Positions 24,086 to 34,612 of a stretch of 64,000 nucleotides of DNA are shown one piece after another (the first letter of the stretch is position 1; every line of letters starts with the position of its first letter). The stretch is from positions 32,989,725 through 33,053,724 of the forward strand of contig JAQFVV010000002.1 of the NCBI GenBank assembly GCA_028023455.1, given 5' to 3'. The notes below the pieces were generated by a model. That model was not told the origin of the DNA. It saw nothing but the letters and a program-made list of their open reading frames with translations, and ran no database searches. This DNA comes from Epiperipatus broadwayi (lineage: Eukaryota; Onychophora; Udeonychophora; Euonychophora; Peripatidae). The position numbers were made by a program, and so were the translations under genes.

Positions 24086-24394
24086 GTCTTTATCCATGTG
24101 TTCTACAAATATGTAGTAAAAATGAAATTTTAAATATGTATATAAAGTTAAATTATTCCATGTGGTTTGAGCTTGTATCATAGTGTATGGTTGTGTTTAG
24201 TAAGAGTGAAGTGAGGATGGACTGATATAAACTTTAAAATCTTAGAATATTTTTTTTAAAAAAAAAATATCAATATCATCATTAAAATAGAGTAATAAAT
24301 ATCATAGGACATTTATTCTACAAATTGTGAAGTAACCATTATAATTAATATGATTATAAACTCATATTTATAAATTCAAATGTGTAGATATGTG
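24086..24394. other. No gene seen
   Basis: AT-rich spacer before the RTE 3' end. Confidence 0.45.
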
Positions 24395-27300
24395 TCATCA
24401 TCATCATCATCAACCATTATCAATCCACTGCAGGATGAAGATCTCTCCAAGTTTAATCCATCTTCTCCGATCTTTAGCTTCTCTTCTCCACAACACCCCT
24501 GCACATTTTCTTATTTCATCCATCCATCTCACACGTGGTCTCTTTCTGGGTCTTTTACAATCTCTTGGAATCCAGTTTAAAATTTCAATTGTCCATCTAT
24601 TATCATCTCTTCTAGCAATATATCCAGCCCAACTCCATTTCAATCTTTTAATTTTTTCAATAAGGTCAGTAACACCTGTTTGTTGTCTTACCCATACATT
24701 GCATTTTCGATCTCTTCTTGTTACTCCCAACATACATCTCTCCATACTCCTTTGAGTGGTCTGAAGTCTCTGTATTGCTCTTCTATTAAGTGTTCAAGTC
24801 TCAGATCCATAAGTAAGAACTGGTAAAACACATTTGTTAAAAACCATCCTTTTCAAACACATAGGCATATTTCCTTTTAGTATCAAGTTATTTCTACCAA
24901 AAGCACTCCAAACAAGTTTAATTCTATGATTAATTTCCTCCATTGTGTTTCCATCTGTATTAATAATCTGACCAAGGTATTTGTAACTGTTAACTTCTTC
25001 TAATTCTTCATAATCAATCTTTATTTTTATATTTTGAGCAAATCGATTAAACATTACTTTAGTCTTTTTAACATTTATCTTTAGTCCTACTTTTCTACTT
25101 CCATCTTCTAACTCCTGCAACATTTCCTGCAGCTCTGAAGCATTATTTGCAAAAACAACTACATCATCTGCGAAATCTAAATGACTTAAATACTCTCCAT
25201 TTACTTTCACTCCTTTAGTTTCCCATTTTAATCCACAAAATACTTCTTGCAGCACTGCTCTAAAGAGTTTTGGAGATATGGAGTCACCTTGTCTTACACC
25301 TTTCTCAATGTTGATTTTTCCAGTATCATTATGTAATCTAATTGTTGCTGTTGCATTTTTATAAATATTCTTTAAAATATGACAATATCCTGGATCTATA
25401 CCTTGATGATCCAATGCTTTAATCACTGAAGAAATGTGTATAGAATCGAATGCCTTTTCATAATCTACAAATCCAAAATATAATGACAACTCATATTCGT
25501 TTGTCCTTTCTATGACTTCTCTCAATACCTGGATATGATCTATTGTACTAAAACCACTTTTAAATCCAGCTTGTTCTCTTGGTTGGTGGAAATCCAAAGT
25601 TCTTTGTAGACGAGTTGTAATTATCTTGGTAAAAATTTTATATAAAACTGATAAAAGGCTGATAGGTCTGTAATTTCTAATATCTTCTTTATCACCTTTT
25701 TTAAATATTAATATTATTACTGCATTCTTCCAATCTTCCGATACATCTTTATCATTTAGACATTTGGTATATAACTTTGTTAAAATTGTTTCTATTTCTT
25801 CACCTGCTTCTTTTAATATATCAATTATAATTCCATCATTTCCTGGAGCCTTTCCTTTCTTCATACACTTAATTGCATGTCTCACTTCTTCATTTAAAAT
25901 TCTGGGCAATTCGGAAAATGTAATAGATATAGGAGGTACTTGTTCTTTATTACTATATAATTCTTGATAAAAATCTTCTACCAATTTCATGATGTCATCT
26001 CTCTTTTTAGTAATAATTCCATCTTTTATCCTTATTGCAGATATAAATTTCCTACCAATACCAAAATGTTGTTTAAAATTTTTGAGACTTTTATTTTCTT
26101 CTACAGTTTTCCTTGCTATTTCATAGTTATACTTTCTTATATCATTTTCAACTCTTTTCCGTACCATTTTACAAAATTCGAGATATTCAATTCTTTTTAA
26201 TACATCATTTTTGTATATCTTCATATTCCTTCTTTTCTTCATAAATTCTCTAGTCTCAGTAGAAATTTTATTAGTCAATTGCTGCTTTTTTTTACCAGCT
26301 ATGTTTGTTGCAGTTTTTAAAAGTGTATCAGTTATTTTCATATTAATTTCATTCAAATCTGTATCATGTTCAAAATCTCCTAACACTTGAAACCTATTTG
26401 TAAGTTCTAATTTAAATTCATTAGAATGTTTCTGAAGATTAGGAATATCAACTGTAAATATTGTTTTTCTTAATAATTTTTGTCTCTCTAGTTTTACATT
26501 AACACGTAACTTGCACCTTACTAATCGATGATCACTTCCCGTGTTAAATTTATTAAGAACATTACAATCTTGAAATATGTATTTTCTGTTAGTCAAAATA
26601 TAATCCAATTCTGCTGTACCTTCATTTGGATGCTTCCATGTCCATTTCCTTTTAACATTTTTCTCAAAAAATGAATTCATAATATAAAGTTTTCCTTTTT
26701 CTGCAAACTCCACAAGTCTATGTCCTCTCTCATTTCTATTACCATAACCAAAATTACCTACAGCAATTTCATCTTTCATTTGTCTACCAATTATAGCATT
26801 AAAGTCTCCCATAACAATTTTAAAATGTTGTTTACTCTGATCAAAAGCCTTTTGTACATCCATATAAAAATCTTCTACTACTTCATCACTATGAGAACTT
26901 GTTGGGGCATAAACCTGAATTATCTGCATTTGGTATCTGCTATTAAGTTGTATAACTAATCTTGCTACTCTGTCCGATACACCATCAATCTCCATAATAT
27001 TGTTATTCCACTTTTTATTTATAATGAATCCTACTCCACTTGTATTTCCAATATGTGTGCCTTTATAATAGAGTATATGTCCACTTTTTAAATCAATTGT
27101 TTCTTCTCCTTTTCTTCTAACTTCACAAAGTCCAATAATGTCCCATTTAATATAAGACAGTTCTTCTTCTAATTCTTGCAATCTTCCTTCACTTGAAAGT
27201 GATCTGCAGTTGTAAGTACCTAAATAAAAAGTCGTCATCAAATGGCAGCCTGGGTCCGCAATCAGGGGATTCTTAGCACCCTCCGCCTTCGGCCACCAAC

Positions 27301-27691
27301 CGCTGCCTTGGTTGGTGACTTTACAGCCTCCTGGGAATAAGGGCCATGCTTTATTTTTGTCTGTCATAATTGTATATATGTATTGGAAAAATATTTATCA
27401 TTTACACAAACATTCATTCTGCCTTATCAGGCACTGAGAAGAAAGACCATGGTGTTTCTTGATCTTAAACTCAGAGGTAAAAAGCCAATAAACTCACCAC
27501 GCTGGCTAATGCGTGTTGGTGAGTAGCCCATCCATGTTCGTATACTATATCAATAATCACATAGTAATAACAGCTGCAATGACAAGAACGTATGGAGTGG
27601 ACATTAGGAATTTGCCCTGCTCAGTTCCTTTAAGGCCTCCAAGAGGAATCAAAGGTTTTCCTTTCAGTTAATAGCAAACTCCTTTCTGCAG
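24395..27691 (-). mobile_element. RTE-type LINE, near full length (copy B)
   Basis: Runs from CTGCAG (27686-27691) through a 5' UTR of about 320 bp, one ORF, and a (TGA)n tail at the 3' end ('tcatcatcatcatcatcaa' on the plus strand, 24396-24414). The flanks carry similar but not identical strings (AGATATGTGTCAT left, AGATATATGTATCAT right) that may be a worn target-site duplication. Sequence is very close to copy A through the UTR and ORF, suggesting recent activity of the family. Confidence 0.85.
24410..27367 (-). pseudogene. LINE ORF: AP endonuclease plus reverse transcriptase, one in-frame stop
   Basis: 985 codons from MTDKN to the final stop; a later Met (MTTFYLG, residue 44) may be the true start because the endonuclease fold begins there. 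Domains in order: endonuclease (TYNCRSL, VYAPTS, GDFNAIIG, SDHRLVR), a long charged linker, reverse transcriptase ([41 protein letters not shown], catalytic FADDVV), then thumb and C-terminal tract RPRKRPRVRW. The only lesion is TGA at 24794-24796 in place of the Trp codon of the SETW motif; the frame resumes unchanged. Copy A is intact at that site and broken elsewhere. The ORF length suits the RTE clade. Confidence 0.85.
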
Positions 27692-27726
27692 CCAGAAAGA
27701 TATATGTATCATACCAAATAGAATTG

Positions 27727-27774
27727 TCAAGAACTCTGATGATGACTGCAGGACAGTCGAAACTGTTAGTTTGA
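27727..27774 (+). ncRNA. Hammerhead-like motif, Rz-D (Penelope-like) type
   Basis: Order: TCAA-GA-ACT (stem I with a GA bulge), CTGATGA (27736-27742), T, GACTG-CAGGA-CAGTC (stem II, five perfect pairs), GAAA (27759-27762), CTGTT, AGT-TTGA (stem I'). Both segments of stem I pair. Stem III would be only A-T plus C-G around a single base, so it may need a dimer. The same stem II and GAAA recur as relics at 10198-10230 and 51758-51882. It lies 36 bp from the 5' end of LINE copy B. Confidence 0.55.
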
Positions 27775-28444
27775 TATAAATAAAAGTATTGATAAAGTGT
27801 TTATGTTAAAGTAGAAATCAATACATAGGAAAGGAAGTAGAAATTTATATTACTTAGATATATATGACATAATGATAGTGCTATATATTTACACACATGG
27901 AAATCATTTTATGCAATTTACATATGTATTAATAATTGAATGCTTTATTTTATAATTTGTATAGTGCTTATGAATAAATTCACCTTATATGAGAAAATTA
28001 TTGCATTTTATTTAAAAAATAATCTAAAATTCTAATTTAATAACTAATTTTCTACTTTTTATTTTTATTACTAAATAATGGTTTATTATAAAAATAATAT
28101 TGTTATGATGTTAAATAAGTTTGTAAAAGTTCTTTATGCTTTTAAATGTGTATTCTGTAATGTGTATTATATTACTTTGAAGATTCGCCAATGAATTTAA
28201 GTTTTCTTTTTTTTAATTCTTGTAATATTTATTTTGCTCAACTAATAACTTGAATTCATGAATGGAAAACTAAACTATTATTTATGTTTTATAATAAAAT
28301 TAAATGACTGAAAGATAATTATAATAAATAATTTAATTTTTGTAACATTTATTTCATATAAAGAATGGAAACGTTTTTTTTAATGAATGGGAAATATGCA
28401 TAATTTTGCCATGGGTGGGAATTCTGGAATATACCATAATACAA
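27775..28444. other. No gene seen
   Basis: AT-rich. The first 50 bases ('gataaagtgtttatg') may be the tail of the Rz-D element. Confidence 0.4.
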
Positions 28445-28625
28445 TAGCAAACTATCTATACAGTAGTGCCACCAAGTGCAAGCTTTAGTAATCAATAGAT
28501 ACAAAAAGGTTTATTTTCGTTTATTTTTATGTTTTGTGCATAAAATCCCTATCTTGTGGCTTTCATCAATGGGGGGGGGGGCTGAATTTGAGAGCCCTGC
28601 ATAGATCTTAGGATGATTTGATGGT
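28445..28625 (-). repeat. Rz-B repeat fragment
   Basis: Holds 'ctatacagtagtgccacc', 'gtaatcaatagata' and 'cttgtggctttcatcaatg' in Rz-B order. The core is ATTGATGA on the minus strand and the ribozyme is incomplete. A 12-bp G-run at about 28572-28581 follows. Confidence 0.65.
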
Positions 28626-28965
28626 TTAATCATTAACATGCAGTATTCACTAATATTTTGCCTAAAATTATGTTGAATAATTCTATGTATTAATGTGTTC
28701 AACTGATCATTATTGGTGGAAGTTTGGCATTACTTGCAATCATTCAAATCAATTTATTCTTTCATCTCTTATGTGCAATTGAAAATTGTACTCTTTATGG
28801 GGATAAAAAAAACATATTGCCATTTTGGTTCTCTTTCACTGAAATTCTAAAAAATATATCTTAAATAATTCTTGTGTAACAGAAGAACTTGCAAGATGCT
28901 TTGATAAATACACAATGATAGTCCTCATTCATTTTTATTTTGGAAGTTTAATAATTTAAATGTAA
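28626..28965. other. No gene seen
   Basis: AT-rich spacer; nothing recognised. Confidence 0.45.
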
Positions 28966-29290
28966 GGGGCTAAATTGACAGAATGTCTACATGGGTATGA
29001 CCACAATATCAAATCCACCAAGGGCTTTGAGCATTTCATCATTGGTTTTTCAATGAAACGAATGGTTAAATTGTTGGAGGGGTTAGAAGATTGAAACCTG
29101 TCTATTAAAGTTTAAGAAATTGGTATCTTAATATAAACTGAGCACTGATTGTATATATGTGTGGGAGATTGTGATCTGGCCCAATTGACGAGTGTTGGGT
29201 CTGCGTGAAATACATACATTGGGGATCATTTATCTTTTTCACATGTTTATCAGTTGTTTGAGATGGAGTGGTGGATGTATATAGACTGAA
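28966..29290 (+). repeat. Rz-A long dispersed repeat, core mutated
   Basis: Same block order as 14935-15356. The hammerhead (29172-29228) has stem I TGATC-TGGC-CCAA with TTGG-G-GATCA, fully paired, but core TTGACGA instead of CTGATGA, so it should be dead. The stem I pair TGATC/GATCA is a third compensated variant beside TGACC/GGTCA and TAATC/GATTA. Confidence 0.75.
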
Positions 29291-30200
29291 AATCCTCAAT
29301 TCACATTCCTCTATTTACTACAGTAAACATTCAGTATACTAAATGAATAGGTTAATTAAATTAAATATATATAAAATATCAAATAAAAAAAGTCGTGAAA
29401 TAGAAATAACCAGAATTGTTATTATAAAAGAAAACAAACTAAGGATTTTGTCATTTAGTTATTAGTATATTGTCTGTTGAAGAATTCGAATTCATGGTAG
29501 AGTTAGCGGGTTTTTTTTTAGTAGTTTACCCATCTTGTCATCTAATATTGGTCTGTGTCAGTTTAATACAGTGGTGCACTCAAAGGCTAAAGGTATTTGA
29601 TAGCTTTTCAGCTAAGGAAAGTATAAAAGAAAAACCCAATTTGGGCAATTAATTAGAACTATTGTGCTCAGTCCATCTTCGAACCTACAGATCATATTAT
29701 GATGGTGATGTTTGAAAAGGAAATTTATTGACAACTCATACAACTTGACAAATTCTACTTTGTTAGTACAATTTGTTAGAATGAGAAAAAGAAACCATAT
29801 CTATTGTAAACATGCTACATCACAGCCAATGTATATTAACATTTTAATGGGGGCCATAGTTTAAACATTAATACATCTCCAGTACTGGTGTATAAGGAAC
29901 CATATAGATGCAAATACGCCTGGTGGGATTATGTCTAACTTATTAAAATGTGTTAGGATGTCTTCTAATGTTGTTATAAAGTGTGTCTTTGCATCACAGT
30001 ACATAGAACATTTGTGTGGTGTTTCTTATTTCTGCAAAGTAGACCTTTGAAGAGACTTAATGATAGATTGGATTATGATAGTTTTTTCTCATATATTTTA
30101 TGGTTGGATATTTTGGAGACTATTATCCTCTCACAAAATTATCACAGTTCACATAGAGTTACAATGGTAATTTTCCTGTGATGAAATACTCATCTTTTTA
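29291..30200. other. No gene seen
   Basis: AT-rich. The frames at 29470-29652 and 29981-30181 match nothing I recognise. Confidence 0.45.
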
Positions 30201-30652
30201 CTTGTTAAAAGCGGATCTCAGCATTTAATTCCACCTTTCCACTTATAAAACTACCAGAGTATTTAAACTGATTTACATCCTCAAGTTGATAACTATCCAA
30301 GCTAAAAGTTGCTGAGAATTTTTCTTCCATTATTGGGTGATAAGGAATGTGAGTTTTTTTGAACGTTAAGTAATAAATCAAGATTTTTACACCTTGCACT
30401 CAAAATGTTAAGAACATTCTGTAAATAATTTTTTGAATTGGCAAAAATACCATCACCATCAGCATACTGTAAATCCAGAGCCCAAGATGAAGTTCTTGTT
30501 TTTGCTTTAAATCGATTCAAATTAAAAATTCAACCATCAAACTTGTATCATATCTTGATTCTTATTTGATTAAGCTGCCTGTAAGTAATTCCAAAGATCG
30601 CTGTCTTAAAAATTGAAAACAGTGTTGGAGCAAATACACATTCTTATTTAAT

Positions 30653-31009
30653 CCAATATCACATGATCACCTTTTCTTATGCTTGCTTATAACTGCTGTT
30701 AAAACAGGCAATACTCACTATACGTATTGCCACACCAGCAAGCTAGAGTAATCAATGGTTATATAAGCTGATGGGCTTGAATTGATAATATTAAGATGTT
30801 TTCAATTTAAGACTCATAGTTTTATAGTAAAGTGGAGATAAAAGATGGCTGCTGGAGGATTGCATTAGATCATAAGATCTAGGTGCAGTGCTCTCAGATC
30901 CAAGGCTCCTCACTGATGAAGGCCACAAGCCAGAAACTACTCTGGGGATATTGGATGAGTAGGCACTAGATGGGGATTTTATGCACAAGCCTTCTGGCAT
31001 CCATTGATT
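30653..31009 (+). repeat. Rz-B ribozyme repeat, 357 bp, 13-bp TSD
   Basis: Bounded by a perfect 13-bp direct repeat ATTCTTATTTAAT (30640-30652 and 31010-31022), which dates it after the LINE it splits. Runs from 'ccaatatcacatgatcacc' to 'ggcatccattgatt'. It is the most complete single-orientation Rz-B copy here. The direct repeat length is typical of target-primed reverse transcription rather than of a cut-and-paste transposon. Confidence 0.85.
30907..30948 (+). ncRNA. Hammerhead ribozyme motif, Rz-B type
   Basis: Order: TCCTCA, CTGATGA (30913-30919), A-GGC-CACAA-GCC-A (stem II), GAAA (30933-30936), CTAC, TC, cleavage after 30942, TGGGGA. Stem I is six pairs (one T-G wobble). CTAC replaces the palindromic CTAG of other copies, so stem III retains only the A-T pair. 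Core is otherwise intact. Confidence 0.65.
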
Positions 31010-32319
31010 ATTCTTATTTAATGCAAGTTATGATTTGAAATGCCTCAGATTTATGCCTATGGTAATAATAATTCATCTCATTCCATCATATAGAAACTAT
31101 ATAATATGAATAAATTTTTGTACACAACCATCTAATTTCAAGCATTGCCATTAACTTGTCCTATTCACTGAATCAAATGACGACCAAATCAAGAAAAATC
31201 GATATATAAATCACTCCTTTGTTCCTGATACTTTTCTTGTACGACTTACCTGGCAACAAAAATCATATCTCTAGTGCTTCTCAGTTTTCTAAAATCACAG
31301 TGAGGCTCTGGTAGCCATTCATTCAAACTGGAAGCAATCTATTCAACAAAATTTTTGAAAGTACTTTCGCTGTAACAAATAATAATAATATTCCACAATA
31401 ATTACTGCAATTTTGTGTAGTCCCTTTGTTTTTAAAAATTGCAACAATAAAAGTATCCTTAAGATCAAGTGGCACAAATTCATAGGTCCAGATATTCCGA
31501 AATTTCCAATATTTTTGAATATAACATGTCAGTACCATATTTTAAAACTTCTCCAGGTATTTTATTAGAACCTGTAACTTTTGTATTTTTACAATTACAA
31601 ATAGCTGTTTTGATTTCATTAAGGTGGCTATTTTTGTCTAAGTCTAAACAAGTAGGTAAAATGGATATATATCAATAGAAGTCTTCTTAATTCTTGTATC
31701 ATTTTTTAAAAGATGATCAAAATACTCTTTCCATCTTTTCTTATGAATAGGATTGAAATAATATCTATTTTTAATGCAGCTACCATTTGAATCTTGGAGT
31801 GTATTAATCTATAATCTATCCAGTAATCTGAGCTTGTAATGATTAGTAATGTAATCTCCTTTTGTATTCTGATTCCCAAAATATAATTTAATAAATGCCA
31901 TTGTTTTGAGCACGAATGCATCTATATTCCTTTACAGCAGTTTTCTCCTTCAAGAAAACATTTGTGATGGTCAATTCATGTGTTATACTTAAATTCAATA
32001 ATAACCATTTAAATTTATGGCTCCAATACATTATTTGCAATAACTTTTGACCCAATTCTACTATTTGTACCAACATGTGCATTAAAGTCTCCTAGAAGAA
32101 AATTTTGATCTTTTTATGGTATTGCTGTAATAATACTATCCAACAAGGAATAAAAGCTTTCCTCTGAATCTAAGACTGTAGCTTAGACACTAGTCAAATA
32201 AACACTAGTATCATTATGCAAGGCAAATTGTAAGATCATTAGTCTCTCACTAATATTGGAGGAATTCCAACAGTAGAAAATACTACAGGCTTTTTCATAC
32301 CTGCACTCCAATATGTAAT

Positions 32320-32700
32320 ATAAAGGGGGTTTGAACTCAGACTTTCATATGACCTTCAACTATGCATGCTATCTCATACAGCTGACACACTTGATCACAC
32401 ACATGTTGAAAAGATAAATAATCACCAATATACGTATTTCATACTAAACTCGTCAGTTGGTCCAGGTTATCATCTCCACACATATATACAATCAATGCTC
32501 AGCTTATATCTTCATACAATCCACTCCATTCCACAACTCTTCAGCCGTTCATTTCATTAAAAATCTGATGATGGAACGCTCAAAGCCCACATTGGTGCCA
32601 ACCTTCTCATCCTACCCATGTTGACCATAAGTCATTCTGATCCCTCATGTACAGGACATAATTCATTTACATACATATACGAGGGATACTATCTCGGCCT
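32320..32700 (-). repeat. Rz-A long dispersed repeat with hammerhead relic
   Basis: Minus-strand copy of the 14935-15356 repeat. The hammerhead (32419-32469) has core CTGACGA, a shortened stem II, GAAA, the palindrome ATACGTAT for stem III, then A, TTGG-T-GATTA against TAACC-TGGA-CCAA. The CTGANGA consensus tolerates C at this position, but stem II is worn. Confidence 0.7.
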
Positions 32701-33156
32701 CTTGCTTTAACCACTATTTTTATTAAATATATATATACAGTATATAATGAAATAATCCTGAATTAATTTGCATGACAATTAATCAACGGCTTAAAATTGT
32801 AAATTCACATATTTTTAATAAAACTACAGTTTATCACTTTTTAAAATAAATAAATAAAACAATGCTTAATGATTTTTCACATCTAACTTATTATCTTATT
32901 ACTGTAACTATGGCAACAACCCGTTGGAAAGAGAAAAACGCCTACACTAGAAATGTTAAACTGCTGTGAATAACTGCTATTAAATCATAGTATTATAAAA
33001 AGAGAATTTCGTTTTTAAAAAAATATTTACAAATATTTAAAATTGAAATGTCAACCATATATATATTTAATTCTGTTACTTAAAATATAAAATAATTCAT
33101 AACCATTTCTAATCATTATTAGTAGTCTTTCCGAGTTTATACTAATATTTTTTTTT
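32701..33156. other. No gene seen
   Basis: AT-rich spacer; the frame at 33051-33239 is antisense low-complexity. Confidence 0.45.
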
Positions 33157-33229
33157 AGATATAATAAACACCTCCACACTTCCCCATTCTTTTTAAATTC
33201 ATACAAATAAAGATATAATAAAAGACAAA

Positions 33230-33284
33230 TGACCCCCAAGATGCATTTCGTGCTGAACCAGCACTCATCAGTTGGCCCAGGTCA
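33230..33284 (-). ncRNA. Hammerhead ribozyme, Rz-A type, fully formed
   Basis: Minus-strand order: TGACC-TGGG-CCAA, CTGATGA, GTGCTG-GTT-CAGCAC, GAAA, TGCATC, cleavage, TTGG-G-GGTCA. Stem II is six perfect pairs with the canonical G-C at its foot. Stem I is four plus five perfect pairs round an internal loop. Stem III is the two-pair hairpin formed by the palindrome ATGCAT. Every invariant base is present; cleavage is expected between the bases opposite 33240 and 33239. The small stem III recalls the newt satellite and retrozyme hammerheads. Confidence 0.9.
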
Positions 33285-33643
33285 CTATCTCTTATATATA
33301 TCTTTATTATATGAAAAGTATTTATCTAGAGTAAATTGTTACATTTTCATTTACCATTGTCAAACTTCCTCCACTCACAGCTTTGACGCCATCCATTTCA
33401 GATAAATACAATAATGACTAATACTAATCTTTATGGAAACTAATGATTATATCTAGCACAGATATAAACTTTAAACCTCAGTTAAAGATTAATATATCTG
33501 ATTTTTTTTATTTTACACACACACACACGGAGTTATTAACCTTTCTCTTTCCCGTGTGTAATATCTTATAGATATAATAAACACCTCCATACTTCCTCAT
33601 TCTTTTTAAATTCACTTAAATAAAGATATAATAAAAAAACAAA

Positions 33644-33698
33644 TGACCCTCAAGATGCATTTCGTGCTGAACCAGCACTCATCAGTTGGCCCAGGTCA
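33644..33698 (-). ncRNA. Hammerhead ribozyme, Rz-A type, second unit
   Basis: Identical to 33230-33284 except that stem I' begins TTGA instead of TTGG, giving one C-A mismatch in the lower helix. Core, stem II and stem III are unchanged. Predicted cleavage lies between the bases opposite 33654 and 33653. Confidence 0.88.
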
Positions 33699-33794
33699 CT
33701 ATCTCTCATATATATCTTTATTATATGCAAAGTATTTACCTAGATTAAATTGTTACATTTTCATTTACCATTGTCAAACTCCCTCCACTCATAT

Positions 33795-34225
33795 CCTTTT
33801 CCATTTATTTCACACGTGATCCTTGTAAAATCTTTTAGGATCTAATTTAGCATTTCATTTTCTAGCTCCATGCCCAACCCATTTCCCTTTTAATTACTTC
33901 TTTCTATTATATCAGTGATATCTCCTTTTCACCCTTTCTGTGTATTCGCTTTTGATCTCTTGTTAATCCATATATTTTTTCATAACATTGCCATTTCAGA
34001 ATAGCTATTTTATTAAGTACCTACGTTTCAAATTCACAAGTATACAAATCCCACTATTTTTTTTTTTTTTTTTAGTATTATTTGAATCAAAAACACTCTT
34101 ACAAGTTTAATTCTGGGAATATTTTTATTCATTATATTTCCATCTGTATTAATTATATAATCACATAATTTAAATTTGGCGCCTTCTAATTTATTATTAT
34201 TACTTTGAAAACACATTGAATATTG
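33795..34225 (-). mobile_element. Strongly decayed RTE-type LINE fragment
   Basis: Minus-strand similarity to the RTE 3' part survives in patches: 'tccatttatttcacacgtg', 'ttcattttctagctcc', 'catgcccaacccatttc', 'ccatctgtattaattat' and 'ttacaagtttaattctggga'. A T-run at about 34055-34073 interrupts it. An older divergent relative of copies A and B. Confidence 0.55.
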
Positions 34226-34314
34226 ATTAGAATATTTTAGTGATTTTATTTGATGGTTGTTGAAACTTTCTTGCAGTTATTCAAGTTAAAGAACCTCTTC
34301 ATAATTGTCTAGAT

Positions 34315-34604
34315 CAGTGTTTCCCAAACTGTGTTCCACAGAAAACCGGTGTTCCATAGAAATAATATGTGATCTATGAAAAAATTTGAAATTCTGGTAA
34401 ATTTGTAGCCTCGTATGTGTTTTAAACATGTGAATTGTATTACAAGTAAAATTTTGGAATGTTTATTTTGTTTTTTAATTTTTGTATCTATCTACGTTAT
34501 TTGTTAAAGCCAAATCTATCTTTCTATTATACAAACCAAAGTGTTCCGTTAAAATTTTAGGACTTGTAAAGCATTCCGCGATAGAGTACGTTTGAAAAAC
34601 TCTA
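34315..34604. mobile_element. hAT-like MITE, 8-bp TSD
   Basis: 290-bp noncoding element flanked by a perfect 8-bp duplication GTCTAGAT (34307-34314 and 34605-34612). Ends read CAGTGTTTCCCAAAC and, inverted, TAGAGTTTTTCAAAC. The 8-bp duplication and CAGxG-type end fit hAT. Confidence 0.75.
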
Positions 34605-34612
34605 GTCTAGAT

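Larger units (their letters stand above)
30205..32300 (-). mobile_element. LINE family 3, decayed, split by an Rz-B insertion
   Basis: Minus-strand pieces of a third non-LTR element: an endonuclease motif GDFNAHVG on the minus strand near 32065-32092, then a reverse-transcriptase piece at 31538-31323 (VPLDLKDTFIVAIFKNKG, CSNYCGILLL), then LQYADGDGIFANSK at about 30460-30470 (catalytic YADD altered to YADG) and LLLNVQK. Many frameshifts. The clade is not certain. It is interrupted at 30653-31009 by a ribozyme repeat. Confidence 0.7.
33157..33792 (-). repeat. Rz-A retrozyme-like tandem: one full 414-bp unit plus a partial unit
   Basis: The segment from 'agatataataaacacctcc' through the ribozyme to 'catttaccattgtcaaact' occurs twice, at about 33157-33400 and about 33570-33792. 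Corresponding ribozyme bases are exactly 414 bp apart. Cutting at both predicted sites would release a 414-nt RNA from the minus strand. Tandem units bounded by hammerheads are the hallmark of retrozymes and ribozyme satellites. No protein is encoded. Confidence 0.85.
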
